From assembly GCA_963205025.1 (NCBI GenBank), contig CAUJHO010000095.1:62001-126000 (forward strand): a stretch of DNA of 64,000 nucleotides. The letters run 5' to 3'. Of the stretch, positions 16,593 to 24,918 are shown in pieces. Made by a program: the position numbers and the translations under genes. The notes under the pieces were generated by a model. It had not been told where the DNA came from. It did no database searches and saw nothing but the letters and a program-made list of their open reading frames with translations. This DNA comes from Pseudomonadota bacterium. GTDB taxonomy: Bacteria; Pseudomonadota; Alphaproteobacteria; Caulobacterales; Caulobacteraceae. Every line of letters starts with the position of its first letter. Positions within the stretch are counted from its first letter, which is position 1.

Positions 16593-19516
16593 GCGCGCTG
16601 CCCATCCTGGCCGACCGTATGCTGCCCTGTGGTCCGGTGCTCGGCACCCCGGGCGGTCAGTCCACCTTTGATGTCCTGGCCGAGGCGGCCGCTGAAGAGG
16701 GCTGGACCGGACTGCTGACGACGGCCGAGCCCGCGCTGCGGCCGGTCTTTGCCGCCTCGCCCTATCTGGCGGGTCTGGTCCGGCGCTGGCCGGGCAAGCT
16801 GCGCGGTGTGCTGGAGGTGGCGCCCGAGGCCCGGCTCGATGCCATTGTGTCCGAGACGCGCGCGCTCGGCGGTGGTGCCGAGGGCGTGCGCGAGCCGCTC
16901 AGGCTGCTGAAGGCGGATCTGCATCTGCTGACGGCGCTGTGCGACCTGGGTGGGGTCTGGGATCTGGATGCGGTGACCGGCGCGCTCAGCGCCTTTGCCG
17001 ATGCCGCCCTCCAGACCGCCTTCGTGGCGGTGGCCGAGGACCAGGTCGTGCGCGGTCATCTGGTCGGCCCGGTCGATCCGGCCAATCCGGTTCCGGGCCT
17101 GTTCGGCCTGGCCATGGGCAAGCACGGGGCCCATGAACTCAACTACTCCAGCGACATAGACGTCACCTTCTTCTACGAGCCCGAGGTCGTTCGCCGGACG
17201 ATTGCCGCGACCGTCGAGGCCCAGGCCTTCGTCGATCGGGTCGCCGGGGCGGTGGCGCGGCTTCTCAGCGAGCGGACCGGTGAGGGCTATGTCTTCCGGG
17301 TCGACCTGCGGCTGCGACCGGATCCCGGCTCGACGCCGCCGGTCGTCAGTGCGCCGGCGGCCCTGAACTACTATGGAACGGTCGGCCAGAATTGGGAGCG
17401 CGCCGCCTTCATCAAGGCCCGCGCGGTCGTCGGTGACGGGGCCGAGGCGCGGGGCTTCCTCAAGGCGCTGATCCCGTTTGTCTGGCGCCGCAGCCTCGAC
17501 TTCGCTGCCGTGTCGGATGTCCATTCGATCAAGCGTCAGATTCACGTTCACAAGATCGAGGATCGTCCGACGGCGGCGGGGGCCGACCTCAAGCTCGGGC
17601 GTGGCGGCATCCGCGAGATCGAGTTCTTCGTCCAGACCCAGCAGCTGATCCTGGGCGGGCGCGACCCGTCGCTACGATCATCGCGGACCCTGGATGCGCT
17701 GATGGCCCTGGCCGAGGCCGGCCATGTCGATACCGGGACCGCCATCAGCCTCAGCACCGACTATGTTCGCCTGCGGTCGCTGGAACATCGCATCCAGATG
17801 CTCGATGATGAGCAAACCCACACCCTGCCGGTCGAGGACGATCAGCGCCGCCGCGTCGCCGCCCTGTCGGGGCAGGCCGATCTGGTGGCCTTCGACCAGT
17901 CGGTCGAGGACCTGACGTCCAGGGTCAATGCCCGCTATGGCGAGCTGTTCGCCGAGGACGAGGCCCTGTCTTCCGAGCTGGGAAGCCTCGTCTTCACCGG
18001 CATCGAGAACGACTCCGAAACCCTGAAGACGTTGGGTCGCATGGGATTCAGCGAGCCTGACCCGGTCGCCACGACGATCCGTGGCTGGCACCACGGCCGC
18101 ATCCTGGCAACACGTTCGGCGCAGGGCCGGGAGGTCTTCACGCGCTTCGCTCCACGCCTGCTGGAGGCCTGTGCGGCGACGGGGGCCCCTGACGCCGCCT
18201 TTCGGCGCTTCGCCCGCTTCTTCGAGGGATTGCGGGCCGGGGTCCAGGTCCAGTCGCTGTTCCTTGCCAAGCCGCGCCTGTTCCGCCTGATCGTCGAGAC
18301 CCTGGCCTTTTCGCCACGCCTGGCCGAGGTGTTGTCGCGCCGCCCGGCGGCGCTGGACGCCATCATGGACCCCGACTTCTTCCTGTCGATCGAGGCCGAC
18401 AGCGGCATCGTCGGCGAGATCGAGGCGCAAGGGCGCGATGCCGCCGACTTTGAAAGCGCCATGAATGCCATCCGTCGCCTGCACCGCGAGCAGGATTTTC
18501 GGATCAGCCTTCAGGTCCTGTCGGGCATTGCCGATCCGGCGCGGGCCGGCGACGCCTTTTCCGATCTGGCCCAGGCCTGCGTCCGGGCGCTCGCCTATGC
18601 GTCGCGCAATGAGGTGGACCGGATCGCCGGCCGAATCGACGGACAGGTCGCCGTCGTTGCCCTGGGCAAGCTGGGCTCACGCGAGATGTCGGGGGCGTCC
18701 GACCTGGATCTGATGACGGTCTATGAGGCTCCGGGTGAGGCCGAATCCGACGTCAGGGGCTGGAGCGCCGACCGCTGGTTCGGCCGCTTTACCCAGCGGC
18801 TGATCGCGGCCCTGTCGACCCCGACCGCCGAGGGCGGCCTCTATGAGGTCGACATGCGCTTGCGTCCGTCAGGAGCTGCCGGACCGGTGGCCGTCTCCCT
18901 GCGCGCCTTTGGTGACTACTACGCCCGCGAGGCCGACACCTGGGAGTTCCTGGCCCTGACCCGGGCCCGGGTCGTGTGGGCGACGTCCGCCGCGTTCGAG
19001 CGCCGCGTGGCGGACGCGGTGGAGGCCGCCCTGCGCCAGCCGCGCGACCGCGGCTCGACCCTAAACGATGTTGCCGCGATGCGGGCCCTGATGGCGCGCG
19101 AGCATCCGCCCTGGAGCTTCTGGGACATGAAGCGGGCCTCAGGGGGGCTGATCGACTGCGAGTTTGTCGTCCAGGCCCTGCAACTGGTGAATGCTCCCGA
19201 CGGCGGGCCGCTTCGGGCCGGCACCCTCGCCGGCCTGGCCTCGCTGTGTGAGGGGGGTGTCCTGTCGGCCGACCTCGGGGCGGCCCTGACCGAGGCCTGG
19301 ACCCTGCAACAGGGCCTGGCGCAGCTTCTTCGGTCTTCGCTGGATCGTCGCTCGGACCCCGAGCAGGAACCCACGGGGTTTCAGCAGAGGCTGTCGCGGA
19401 TCGGGGGCGTCGAGACCCTGGCCGAACTGACCCCCCGCGTCGAACAGGCCCGCCGGCGCGCCCGCGAGGCCTATGAGACGCTGTTGGATATCAGCCGCGA
19501 CGGAATCTCGGACTAG
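16589..19516 (+). CDS. glnE: Bifunctional glutamine synthetase adenylyltransferase/adenylyl-removing enzyme
   Basis: A 975-residue GlnE, the normal length. It contains two nucleotidyltransferase domains in tandem, each with a GKHG/GKLG plus SDxD signature: FGLAMGKHGAHELNYSSDID (near residue 185) and ALGKLGSREMSGASDLD (near 700). Helical GlnD-UR_UTase-like domains follow each. The enzyme adenylylates and deadenylylates glutamine synthetase in response to PII and nitrogen status, in the cytoplasm. The ATG overlaps the kinase stop, so it shares that transcript. The stop is 48 bases before the EF-hand gene. Confidence 0.97.
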   Translation: MSALPILADRMLPCGPVLGTPGGQSTFDVLAEAAAEEGWTGLLTTAEPALRPVFAASPYLAGLVRRWPGKLRGVLEVAPEARLDAIVSETRALGGGAEGVREPLRLLKADLHLLTALCDLGGVWDLDAVTGALSAFADAALQTAFVAVAEDQVVRGHLVGPVDPANPVPGLFGLAMGKHGAHELNYSSDIDVTFFYEPEVVRRTIAATVEAQAFVDRVAGAVARLLSERTGEGYVFRVDLRLRPDPGSTPPVVSAPAALNYYGTVGQNWERAAFIKARAVVGDGAEARGFLKALIPFVWRRSLDFAAVSDVHSIKRQIHVHKIEDRPTAAGADLKLGRGGIREIEFFVQTQQLILGGRDPSLRSSRTLDALMALAEAGHVDTGTAISLSTDYVRLRSLEHRIQMLDDEQTHTLPVEDDQRRRVAALSGQADLVAFDQSVEDLTSRVNARYGELFAEDEALSSELGSLVFTGIENDSETLKTLGRMGFSEPDPVATTIRGWHHGRILATRSAQGREVFTRFAPRLLEACAATGAPDAAFRRFARFFEGLRAGVQVQSLFLAKPRLFRLIVETLAFSPRLAEVLSRRPAALDAIMDPDFFLSIEADSGIVGEIEAQGRDAADFESAMNAIRRLHREQDFRISLQVLSGIADPARAGDAFSDLAQACVRALAYASRNEVDRIAGRIDGQVAVVALGKLGSREMSGASDLDLMTVYEAPGEAESDVRGWSADRWFGRFTQRLIAALSTPTAEGGLYEVDMRLRPSGAAGPVAVSLRAFGDYYAREADTWEFLALTRARVVWATSAAFERRVADAVEAALRQPRDRGSTLNDVAAMRALMAREHPPWSFWDMKRASGGLIDCEFVVQALQLVNAPDGGPLRAGTLAGLASLCEGGVLSADLGAALTEAWTLQQGLAQLLRSSLDRRSDPEQEPTGFQQRLSRIGGVETLAELTPRVEQARRRAREAYETLLDISRDGISD

Positions 19517-19564
19517 GCGCGTTCAACCTCCATCGCCGGCCAGACCGGCATGAGGAGAACTGAG

Positions 19565-20107
19565 ATGAAAACCCTTCTGATGAGCGGCCTGATCGCCCTG
19601 TCGGTCGGCGGCGTTGCCATGGCCCAGCAGGCCCCGCGCGGGCCGGGCGCGGCGGACACCGACGGTGACAGTCGCGTCAGCCAAGCCGAATTTGTGACCG
19701 CCGCCATGCAGCGTTTCGATAGCGGTGATGCGAACCGTGACGGGACGATTACGGCCGAGGAAATGCGCGCCGGCATGGAAGCGCGCCGCGCTGAGCGTCG
19801 GGGCGAGATGTTTGCCCGCATGGACACCAACGGCGATGGCTCGATTTCTCGCGCCGAGTTCGATGCGCGTCCGCAGCGCGGGGACGGTGACGCCGAGCGC
19901 GGTGATCGTCGCGGCGGCCACGGCGGTCGCGGTCGTGGTGGGCACGGTCGCGGCGGCGGCGAGATGGATGCGGACGGCGTCACGCGCGCCGAAGCCCAGG
20001 CCCGGGCCGAAGCTCGCTTCGATCGGATGGACAGCAACGATGACGGCTTCCTGACCCAGGAAGATCGCCAGGGTCGGGGTGACCGCCGGCGCGGCGACCA
20101 GGACTGA
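19565..20107 (+). CDS. Exported EF-hand protein
   Basis: A 180-residue protein with a signal peptide (KTLLMSGLIALSVGGVAMAQ). EF-hand-like loops are visible as DTDGDSRVSQAEF, DANRDGTITAEEM, DTNGDGSISRAEF and DSNDDGFLTQEDR. Between the third and fourth loop lies a low-complexity run of Gly, Arg, His and Asp. It is probably a calcium-binding periplasmic protein. It has its own spacing from glnE and precedes the ECF sigma gene by 69 bases. A role in the sigma circuit is possible but not shown. ATG 19565 is preferred to 19550 because it starts at the signal peptide. Confidence 0.85.
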   Translation: MKTLLMSGLIALSVGGVAMAQQAPRGPGAADTDGDSRVSQAEFVTAAMQRFDSGDANRDGTITAEEMRAGMEARRAERRGEMFARMDTNGDGSISRAEFDARPQRGDGDAERGDRRGGHGGRGRGGHGRGGGEMDADGVTRAEAQARAEARFDRMDSNDDGFLTQEDRQGRGDRRRGDQD

Positions 20108-20176
20108 TTGACAGGGAGGTAGGTCAGAGGCCTGGTGCCTTGCTCCTTCACAGGACCATGAGGCAGTTTGTCGTCA

Positions 20177-20734
20177 GTGACGAAAGATCCGGACGAAGAC
20201 CTGGTTCTGCGGGCGGGGCGCGGCGATGCCGCCGCGTCGCGTGCGCTGGTCACCAGCAAGCTGCCGCGCATGATGCGTCTGGCCTATCGCATGCTGGGTG
20301 ATCGTCAGGCTGCCGAGGACGTGGCGCAGGAAGCCATGCTGCGAGCCTGGAAACAGGCCCCCCTGTGGCAGCCCGGCGCGGCCAGGTTCGATACCTGGTT
20401 GCATCGGGTGGCGATCAACCTCTGCTATGACCGGCTGCGGCGGCGGCGGGAGGTTCTGAGCGACGTCCTGCCGGAGCGGGCCGATGAAGGTCCGGGGCCG
20501 GATCAGGGCTGGATTGATCGGGACCGGGCGCGCCAGGTCGAGGCCGCCCTGCAGGCCCTGCCCGAGCGGCAGCGGGAGGCGATTGTCCTGTGTCACTATC
20601 AGGACCTGAGCCAGACCGAGGCGGCCGGATTGATGGAAGTCAGCGTGGAGGCGCTGGAGAGTTTGTTGGCGAGAGGTCGTCGCGGGCTGAAGGTGGCCCT
20701 GGCGGATCTGGCACCGGAAAGGACAGTGCAATGA
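20177..20734 (+). CDS. ECF RNA polymerase sigma factor
   Basis: A 185-residue sigma-70 ECF factor from the GTG at 20177. Region 2 shows RMLGDRQAAEDVAQEAMLRAW and FDTWLHRVAINLCYDRLRR; region 4 shows LPERQREAIVLCHYQDLSQT and the recognition helix ending in LESLLARGRRGLK. It directs RNA polymerase to a stress regulon. The stop overlaps the start of the next gene (ATGA at 20731-20734), which encodes a single-pass membrane protein, and that in turn overlaps a metal-sensor-like gene. The three-gene unit looks like a sigma/anti-sigma/sensor circuit. Confidence 0.93.
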   Translation: MTKDPDEDLVLRAGRGDAAASRALVTSKLPRMMRLAYRMLGDRQAAEDVAQEAMLRAWKQAPLWQPGAARFDTWLHRVAINLCYDRLRRRREVLSDVLPERADEGPGPDQGWIDRDRARQVEAALQALPERQREAIVLCHYQDLSQTEAAGLMEVSVEALESLLARGRRGLKVALADLAPERTVQ

Positions 20735-21126
20735 CCGTGGGGCTGAAGCGGTTTGAGCAGATTATCGACGCCTATGGAGCGGACCCCGGGCGCTGGCCCG
20801 AGGCCGAGCGGGCCGAGGCCGAGGCCTTGCTGGCGGCAAGTTCCGAGGCCCGCGCGTTGCGCGACCAGGCGGCGCGACTGGATGCATGGCTCGACCAGGC
20901 GACGACGCCCGAGGTGTCCGAGCTGACGACGCGCCGGATCCTGAAACGGGCCCCTGGCTCATCGCGCGTCCTGGGCTGGGGTTCGGGAGCCGGCTGGGCG
21001 GCGGCGGCGGCGGGCATCGTGCTGGGGCTGTCATTCGGCAATCAGGCGCAGGTTGCCAACCAGGCCGACGAAGGGCTGGAACAGGCGATGACCTGGAGCG
21101 TCGATGAGGCGGAGTATTTCGGATGA
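20731..21126 (+). CDS. Probable membrane-anchored anti-sigma factor
   Basis: A 131-residue protein translated from the ATG at 20731. The N-terminal 85 residues are charged and helical (FEQIIDAYGADPGRWPEAER), then one hydrophobic segment (WAAAAAGIVLGLSFG, about residues 92-107) and a short periplasmic tail. Size, topology and overlap with the ECF gene argue for the anti-sigma factor. I see no zinc-binding HxxxCxxC motif. Its stop overlaps the start of the next gene. Function is inferred from context only. Confidence 0.72.
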   Translation: MTVGLKRFEQIIDAYGADPGRWPEAERAEAEALLAASSEARALRDQAARLDAWLDQATTPEVSELTTRRILKRAPGSSRVLGWGSGAGWAAAAAGIVLGLSFGNQAQVANQADEGLEQAMTWSVDEAEYFG

Positions 21127-21626
21127 CAGATCGGGGTCTCAAGATCGCCCTGGGTCTCTCGGTGGCGCTGAATGTGTTTGTGATCGGGGCCGTGGCCGGT
21201 GTCATGGTAACGGGCGTGCGGGGGCTGGGCCAACCGCCGCACCGGCAACGCCCGCCGGTCATCCAGATGATCCAGTCACTGGATCAGGCCGATCAGGCGG
21301 CCGCAGAGCAGACTCTGCGCGACGCCGGCCTGGCGGCCCGCGAGGATTTCGACACGGCCCGCAGCCATCGCTCCGAAGCGATCAACCTGGCAGGGGCCGA
21401 GACCTTTGACCGCGCGGCCGTCGAGGCGGCGCTGACGCAGTCCCGCGAGGCCGAAGCGCGTGGCCGGGGCCGCCTGGAGGGCTCTCTGCTGGATGTCATG
21501 GAACGCCTCGATCAGGCAGATCGCCAGCGTCTGGCTCCGGGCCTGTCCCGGCGCGGGCGGGAGGGTCGTCGGGAGCGCGGGGCCCCCCGTGGCGGCGAAG
21601 CGCGCGGCGGTGGGGGCGAAGGCTAG
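21123..21626 (+). CDS. Periplasmic heavy-metal-sensor-like protein (Metal_resist/Spy-CnrX type)
   Basis: A 167-residue protein with an N-terminal membrane anchor (IALGLSVALNVFVIGAVAGVM) and a periplasmic, methionine/arginine-rich helical region of the Metal_resist (CnrX/Spy/CpxP-like) class: DQADQAAAEQTLRDAGLA and IQMIQSLD helices. The tail (about residues 140-167) is a Gly/Arg-rich low-complexity run. Members bind metal ions or unfolded proteins in the periplasm and relieve anti-sigma factors. The gene ends in a four-base overlap with the convergent PleC-like gene. Confidence 0.75.
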   Translation: MTDRGLKIALGLSVALNVFVIGAVAGVMVTGVRGLGQPPHRQRPPVIQMIQSLDQADQAAAEQTLRDAGLAAREDFDTARSHRSEAINLAGAETFDRAAVEAALTQSREAEARGRGRLEGSLLDVMERLDQADRQRLAPGLSRRGREGRRERGAPRGGEARGGGGEG

Positions 21627-24097
21627 GCCGCTTCGGCGTGATCGCGGGTCCGGCGCACCGGCAGGATGACGGTCACGGTGGTGCCTTCGCCGGGGGTACT
21701 CGCCATTTCGAAGCGGCCCTGGTGCATCTCGATCAGGGACTTGGTCAGAGCCAGCCCCAGCCCCGTGCCCTGGGTGGCCCGGGCGTGTTTGGTTTCGACC
21801 TGTTCGAAGGGCTGGGCCAGGCGCGGCAGGTCCTCGGCTGAAATGCCGATGCCGTTGTCGGACACGCTCACGAAGGCCCAGCCGGATTCGATCCCGGCCC
21901 TGATGGCCACGCGGCCGCCGCGCGGCGTGAACTTGATGGCATTGGACACTAGATTGAGCAGGACCTGCTTCAGGGCCCGATAATCGGCCTGGATGACGCT
22001 TTCGGGAGCCACCTCGGCCAGGAGCTCGATGTCGGCCTCGGCGGCGCGGCCGCGCATCAGGCGGACCCCGTCGTCGCAGAGCTCGGCCAGGTCGACCGAC
22101 TCGAAGTGCATCTGCATCTTGCCAGCTTCGATCTTGGCCATGTCGAGGACGTCGTTGATCAGCGCCAGCAGGTGCTGACCCGAGTTCAGGATGTCCTGGC
22201 AGTATTCCTTGTAGCGCGCGTCCCCGAGCGGGCCGAACATTTCGCCGGCCATGATTTCCGAGAAACCGTTGATGGCGTTCAGGGGGGTGCGTAGCTCATG
22301 GCTCATATTGGCCAGGAACTCCGACTTGGCCTGGTTGGCGGCTTCGGCCCGGATCTTGGCGACCTCATATTTGCGGGCGAGGTCCGACAGCTCGACCTGA
22401 TTGGCTTCGAGTTGTTCAACCAGTTTTTTCAGTTCGGACTCGCTGCGCGCGCGCATGGCCTCCTGGCGCTTGATCGCGGTGATGTCGGCGGCGGTCATCA
22501 CCGAGCCGCCGTCTGCCGTGCGCCGCTCGCTGATCTGAAGCCAGCGACCGTCATGCAGTTCGAACTCTCGCACGCCGGCGCGACCGTCCTGGGCCGGTCC
22601 CTGGGACTTGATCGCCAGTGACCCGATCTGCATCAGTTCGTCCTTGCGGGCGCCGGCCTTGAGCGCCTGCTCCTTGATGCCGAAGGTGTCGGCAAAGGCG
22701 TAGTTGCACAGGATCAGTCGGTCCTGACGGTCGAACAGGACGAAGGCGTCCGACACGCTGTCGATGGCATCGCGCAGGCGACCCTCCGCCGCCATCGCGC
22801 GGGCCTTGGAGCGGCGTTCGTCAGTGACGTCGATGCCGACGCCGACCAGTTGGTCATAGCCGTGTGCCTGGCGCGGGCTGGAAGCCTGGCCACGGACCTC
22901 GATCCACCGTGACCGGCCGCCGCTGTGCGAGATGCGGAAGGTCGCCTCGAATTGGCCGTAGGCCGACGCCTGCCGGAGCGCATGAAGCAGATGCTGCTGA
23001 TGCTCCTGGTTCAGCAGTCCCAGGATGTCGTCACCGGAGGCCGAAGACCCCTGGTTCCAGCCCAGCATGGCGGCCATCTGATCCGAAAGCTGGACCCGAT
23101 CCCGATCCAGGTCCCATTCCCAGACCCCGCACCGGGCCGCCTCGACGGCCATCATGAAGCGGTGCTCGGAATCGGCCTGCATGCGCCGGGCGCGCACGCC
23201 CTGAAACAGCAACAGGCCGGTCAGGCCGATCCCCAGAGCCAGCGGTCCCAGGAGAATCCAGCCCTGATCGATCATCTGTTCGAAGGTGGGGAGGCCGGAC
23301 AGGCCGGACCGACCCGCAACCAGCAGCAGGCCGGTGTCGCCGACAGGCGAGGCGGCTAGGCCGAGCGGATTGCCGTCGACCTGGCCGGTGACCGTGGATC
23401 CCGTTTCGGCGGCCTCGGTCAGGGCGTCAATGCTCTCGCCGAAGGTGGCACTGACCAGGGTGCCGGCCGCTGCGTCGGTGCCCGAAAGGACGGTTCCGTC
23501 GCGGGCGACCAGGGCCGCCGTGGTCCCGCCCTCGATTTCCAGATGATCATCGACGGCGACCAGGGCCGCGATCGCCAGGGTCTCGCTGACGCGCTCGACC
23601 GCGATGACGCGATTTTCCGATGCGCCCTGCCAGGCCGGCCCGTCCTGGCCCGGGATCTGCGTCCCCGCGAACGGGCCTGAACCCGCCCGGCGGGTCACCG
23701 CCAGGACGTCGCCCCCGGCCGCCAGCACGGCGACGGCGAGCGCATCGTCGCCGGCCAGGCGCTGACCCATCTCCGCCGCATCCAGAGGGCTCTGCCTGTT
23801 GTCCTCAAGGCGCTCGCCGGCGGCGGTCAGCGCCGCTTCGGTCCGGCCCAGCCGGGCCGCCAGCCGGGCCGACGCGATCTCGGTATCATGGCGAAGCTGG
23901 AGGGCCGCCTCGTTCGACGCATCCCGCGGTCGGTCTCGAATCTCGCGAACATAGATGGCCGAATAGGCGACCAGCACGATAGCGGCGGCGAGCACGCCCA
24001 ACCGCAGCCAAGCGGGCACGACCGCTGTGCGGTGGCGCTGGCTGAGATCGCCGGTCCGGCGTCCTGGCTGTTTTCCCCTGCGGTCGGGACGCTCCAC
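21623..24097 (-). CDS. pleC: PleC-like PAS sensor histidine kinase
   Basis: An 824-residue membrane kinase. Transmembrane helices lie at about 29-49 and 283-302, with a periplasmic domain between them of some 230 residues. PAS domains follow (roughly 310-430 and 440-560), a coiled coil (to about 590), then the H box SHELRTPLNAINGFSEIM with His600. The DHp segment with MFGPLGDARYKEYCQDI and GQHLLALINDVLDMAKIEAG is typical of DivK-partner kinases (PleC/DivJ). Length and His position are close to Caulobacter PleC (842 aa, His610). PleC controls polarity by dephosphorylating DivK. A DivJ- or CckN-type kinase is the main alternative. Confidence 0.7.
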   Translation of the reverse strand: MERPDRRGKQPGRRTGDLSQRHRTAVVPAWLRLGVLAAAIVLVAYSAIYVREIRDRPRDASNEAALQLRHDTEIASARLAARLGRTEAALTAAGERLEDNRQSPLDAAEMGQRLAGDDALAVAVLAAGGDVLAVTRRAGSGPFAGTQIPGQDGPAWQGASENRVIAVERVSETLAIAALVAVDDHLEIEGGTTAALVARDGTVLSGTDAAAGTLVSATFGESIDALTEAAETGSTVTGQVDGNPLGLAASPVGDTGLLLVAGRSGLSGLPTFEQMIDQGWILLGPLALGIGLTGLLLFQGVRARRMQADSEHRFMMAVEAARCGVWEWDLDRDRVQLSDQMAAMLGWNQGSSASGDDILGLLNQEHQQHLLHALRQASAYGQFEATFRISHSGGRSRWIEVRGQASSPRQAHGYDQLVGVGIDVTDERRSKARAMAAEGRLRDAIDSVSDAFVLFDRQDRLILCNYAFADTFGIKEQALKAGARKDELMQIGSLAIKSQGPAQDGRAGVREFELHDGRWLQISERRTADGGSVMTAADITAIKRQEAMRARSESELKKLVEQLEANQVELSDLARKYEVAKIRAEAANQAKSEFLANMSHELRTPLNAINGFSEIMAGEMFGPLGDARYKEYCQDILNSGQHLLALINDVLDMAKIEAGKMQMHFESVDLAELCDDGVRLMRGRAAEADIELLAEVAPESVIQADYRALKQVLLNLVSNAIKFTPRGGRVAIRAGIESGWAFVSVSDNGIGISAEDLPRLAQPFEQVETKHARATQGTGLGLALTKSLIEMHQGRFEMASTPGEGTTVTVILPVRRTRDHAEAA

Positions 24098-24222
24098 GCG
24101 TCACTCCCATTGATTCGCCCACGAAGGGGAATCCTAGCCACCATCAGGGATTCGCGCGAGGCCTCCAGAGCCGGTTCCGACGGGTGGGCCCGCTCTCAGG
24201 CCTGGCCCGATGAAGCCAGACC

Positions 24223-24795
24223 CTAGGCCGCTTCGACGCCCGGCCTTGCGCGCGGATCCGAAGGGGCCACCAGGATGTCGGTGATCGACTTCAGGGCCGT
24301 GCGGGCCAGACCCGCCAGGCGGACCATCTCGGGTGGAGCATCGCTGGCACATTCGTCGACACTGGCCACCAGCTGGGCGGCGATGTCCATCAGTCGGGGC
24401 GACGCGGCAATCAGGCGGGCCTGTAGCTCCATTCGGTGCGGATCGCGGTCATATTCGGCCCCCGGCACGCGCCAGCCGCCCCAGTCCGACGTATCGGTGA
24501 CCACCACCGGATAGGTACCCGGAAACGGATGATGCGGGACGTCCTCGGCCATCTGCCACTTGTTCTTGGCCCGGATCAGCCGCCAGTTCCCGAGGTCTGA
24601 AGCGGTTGCAGGGTCCTCTTCGGGCGCGGCCAGTTCGTGTGCCAGGAACTCGCGCCCCAGGCCCACATCATAGGTCACCCGCACCGGCTCGGCGAAGCCC
24701 TTGGCCCAGACCGGGTTCAGTTTCTCGACCTTGGACCAGGCCCCTACGCAATCGATCCAGACCTTCTGGCCGGGTTGAAATTGAGCACGCGCCAT
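24223..24795 (-). CDS. Hypothetical soluble protein
   Basis: A 190-residue protein with no recognised family. It has no signal peptide or membrane helix. The N-terminal 100 residues are beta-like and Trp-rich (VWIDCVGAWSKVEKLNPVW, NWRLIRAKNKWQMAED). The C-terminal half is helical (MDIAAQLVASVDECASD). The gene is upstream of the PleC-like gene on the same strand with 125 bases between, and diverges from the dehydrogenase gene. Base composition is normal for the window, so it is probably a true gene of the core genome. Confidence 0.7.
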   Translation of the reverse strand: MARAQFQPGQKVWIDCVGAWSKVEKLNPVWAKGFAEPVRVTYDVGLGREFLAHELAAPEEDPATASDLGNWRLIRAKNKWQMAEDVPHHPFPGTYPVVVTDTSDWGGWRVPGAEYDRDPHRMELQARLIAASPRLMDIAAQLVASVDECASDAPPEMVRLAGLARTALKSITDILVAPSDPRARPGVEAA

Positions 24796-24918
24796 TGCGA
24801 TCTTCCCATTCTAGGACGCGGCATCCTGGCACGCGGCGGTTGACGTCGGGTTCAGCCAAAGGGTGAACAAGAGGTTGCCCCTCTGGTGCGGGTGTCGGCC
24901 GGGCGCTATGCCGCGCCC

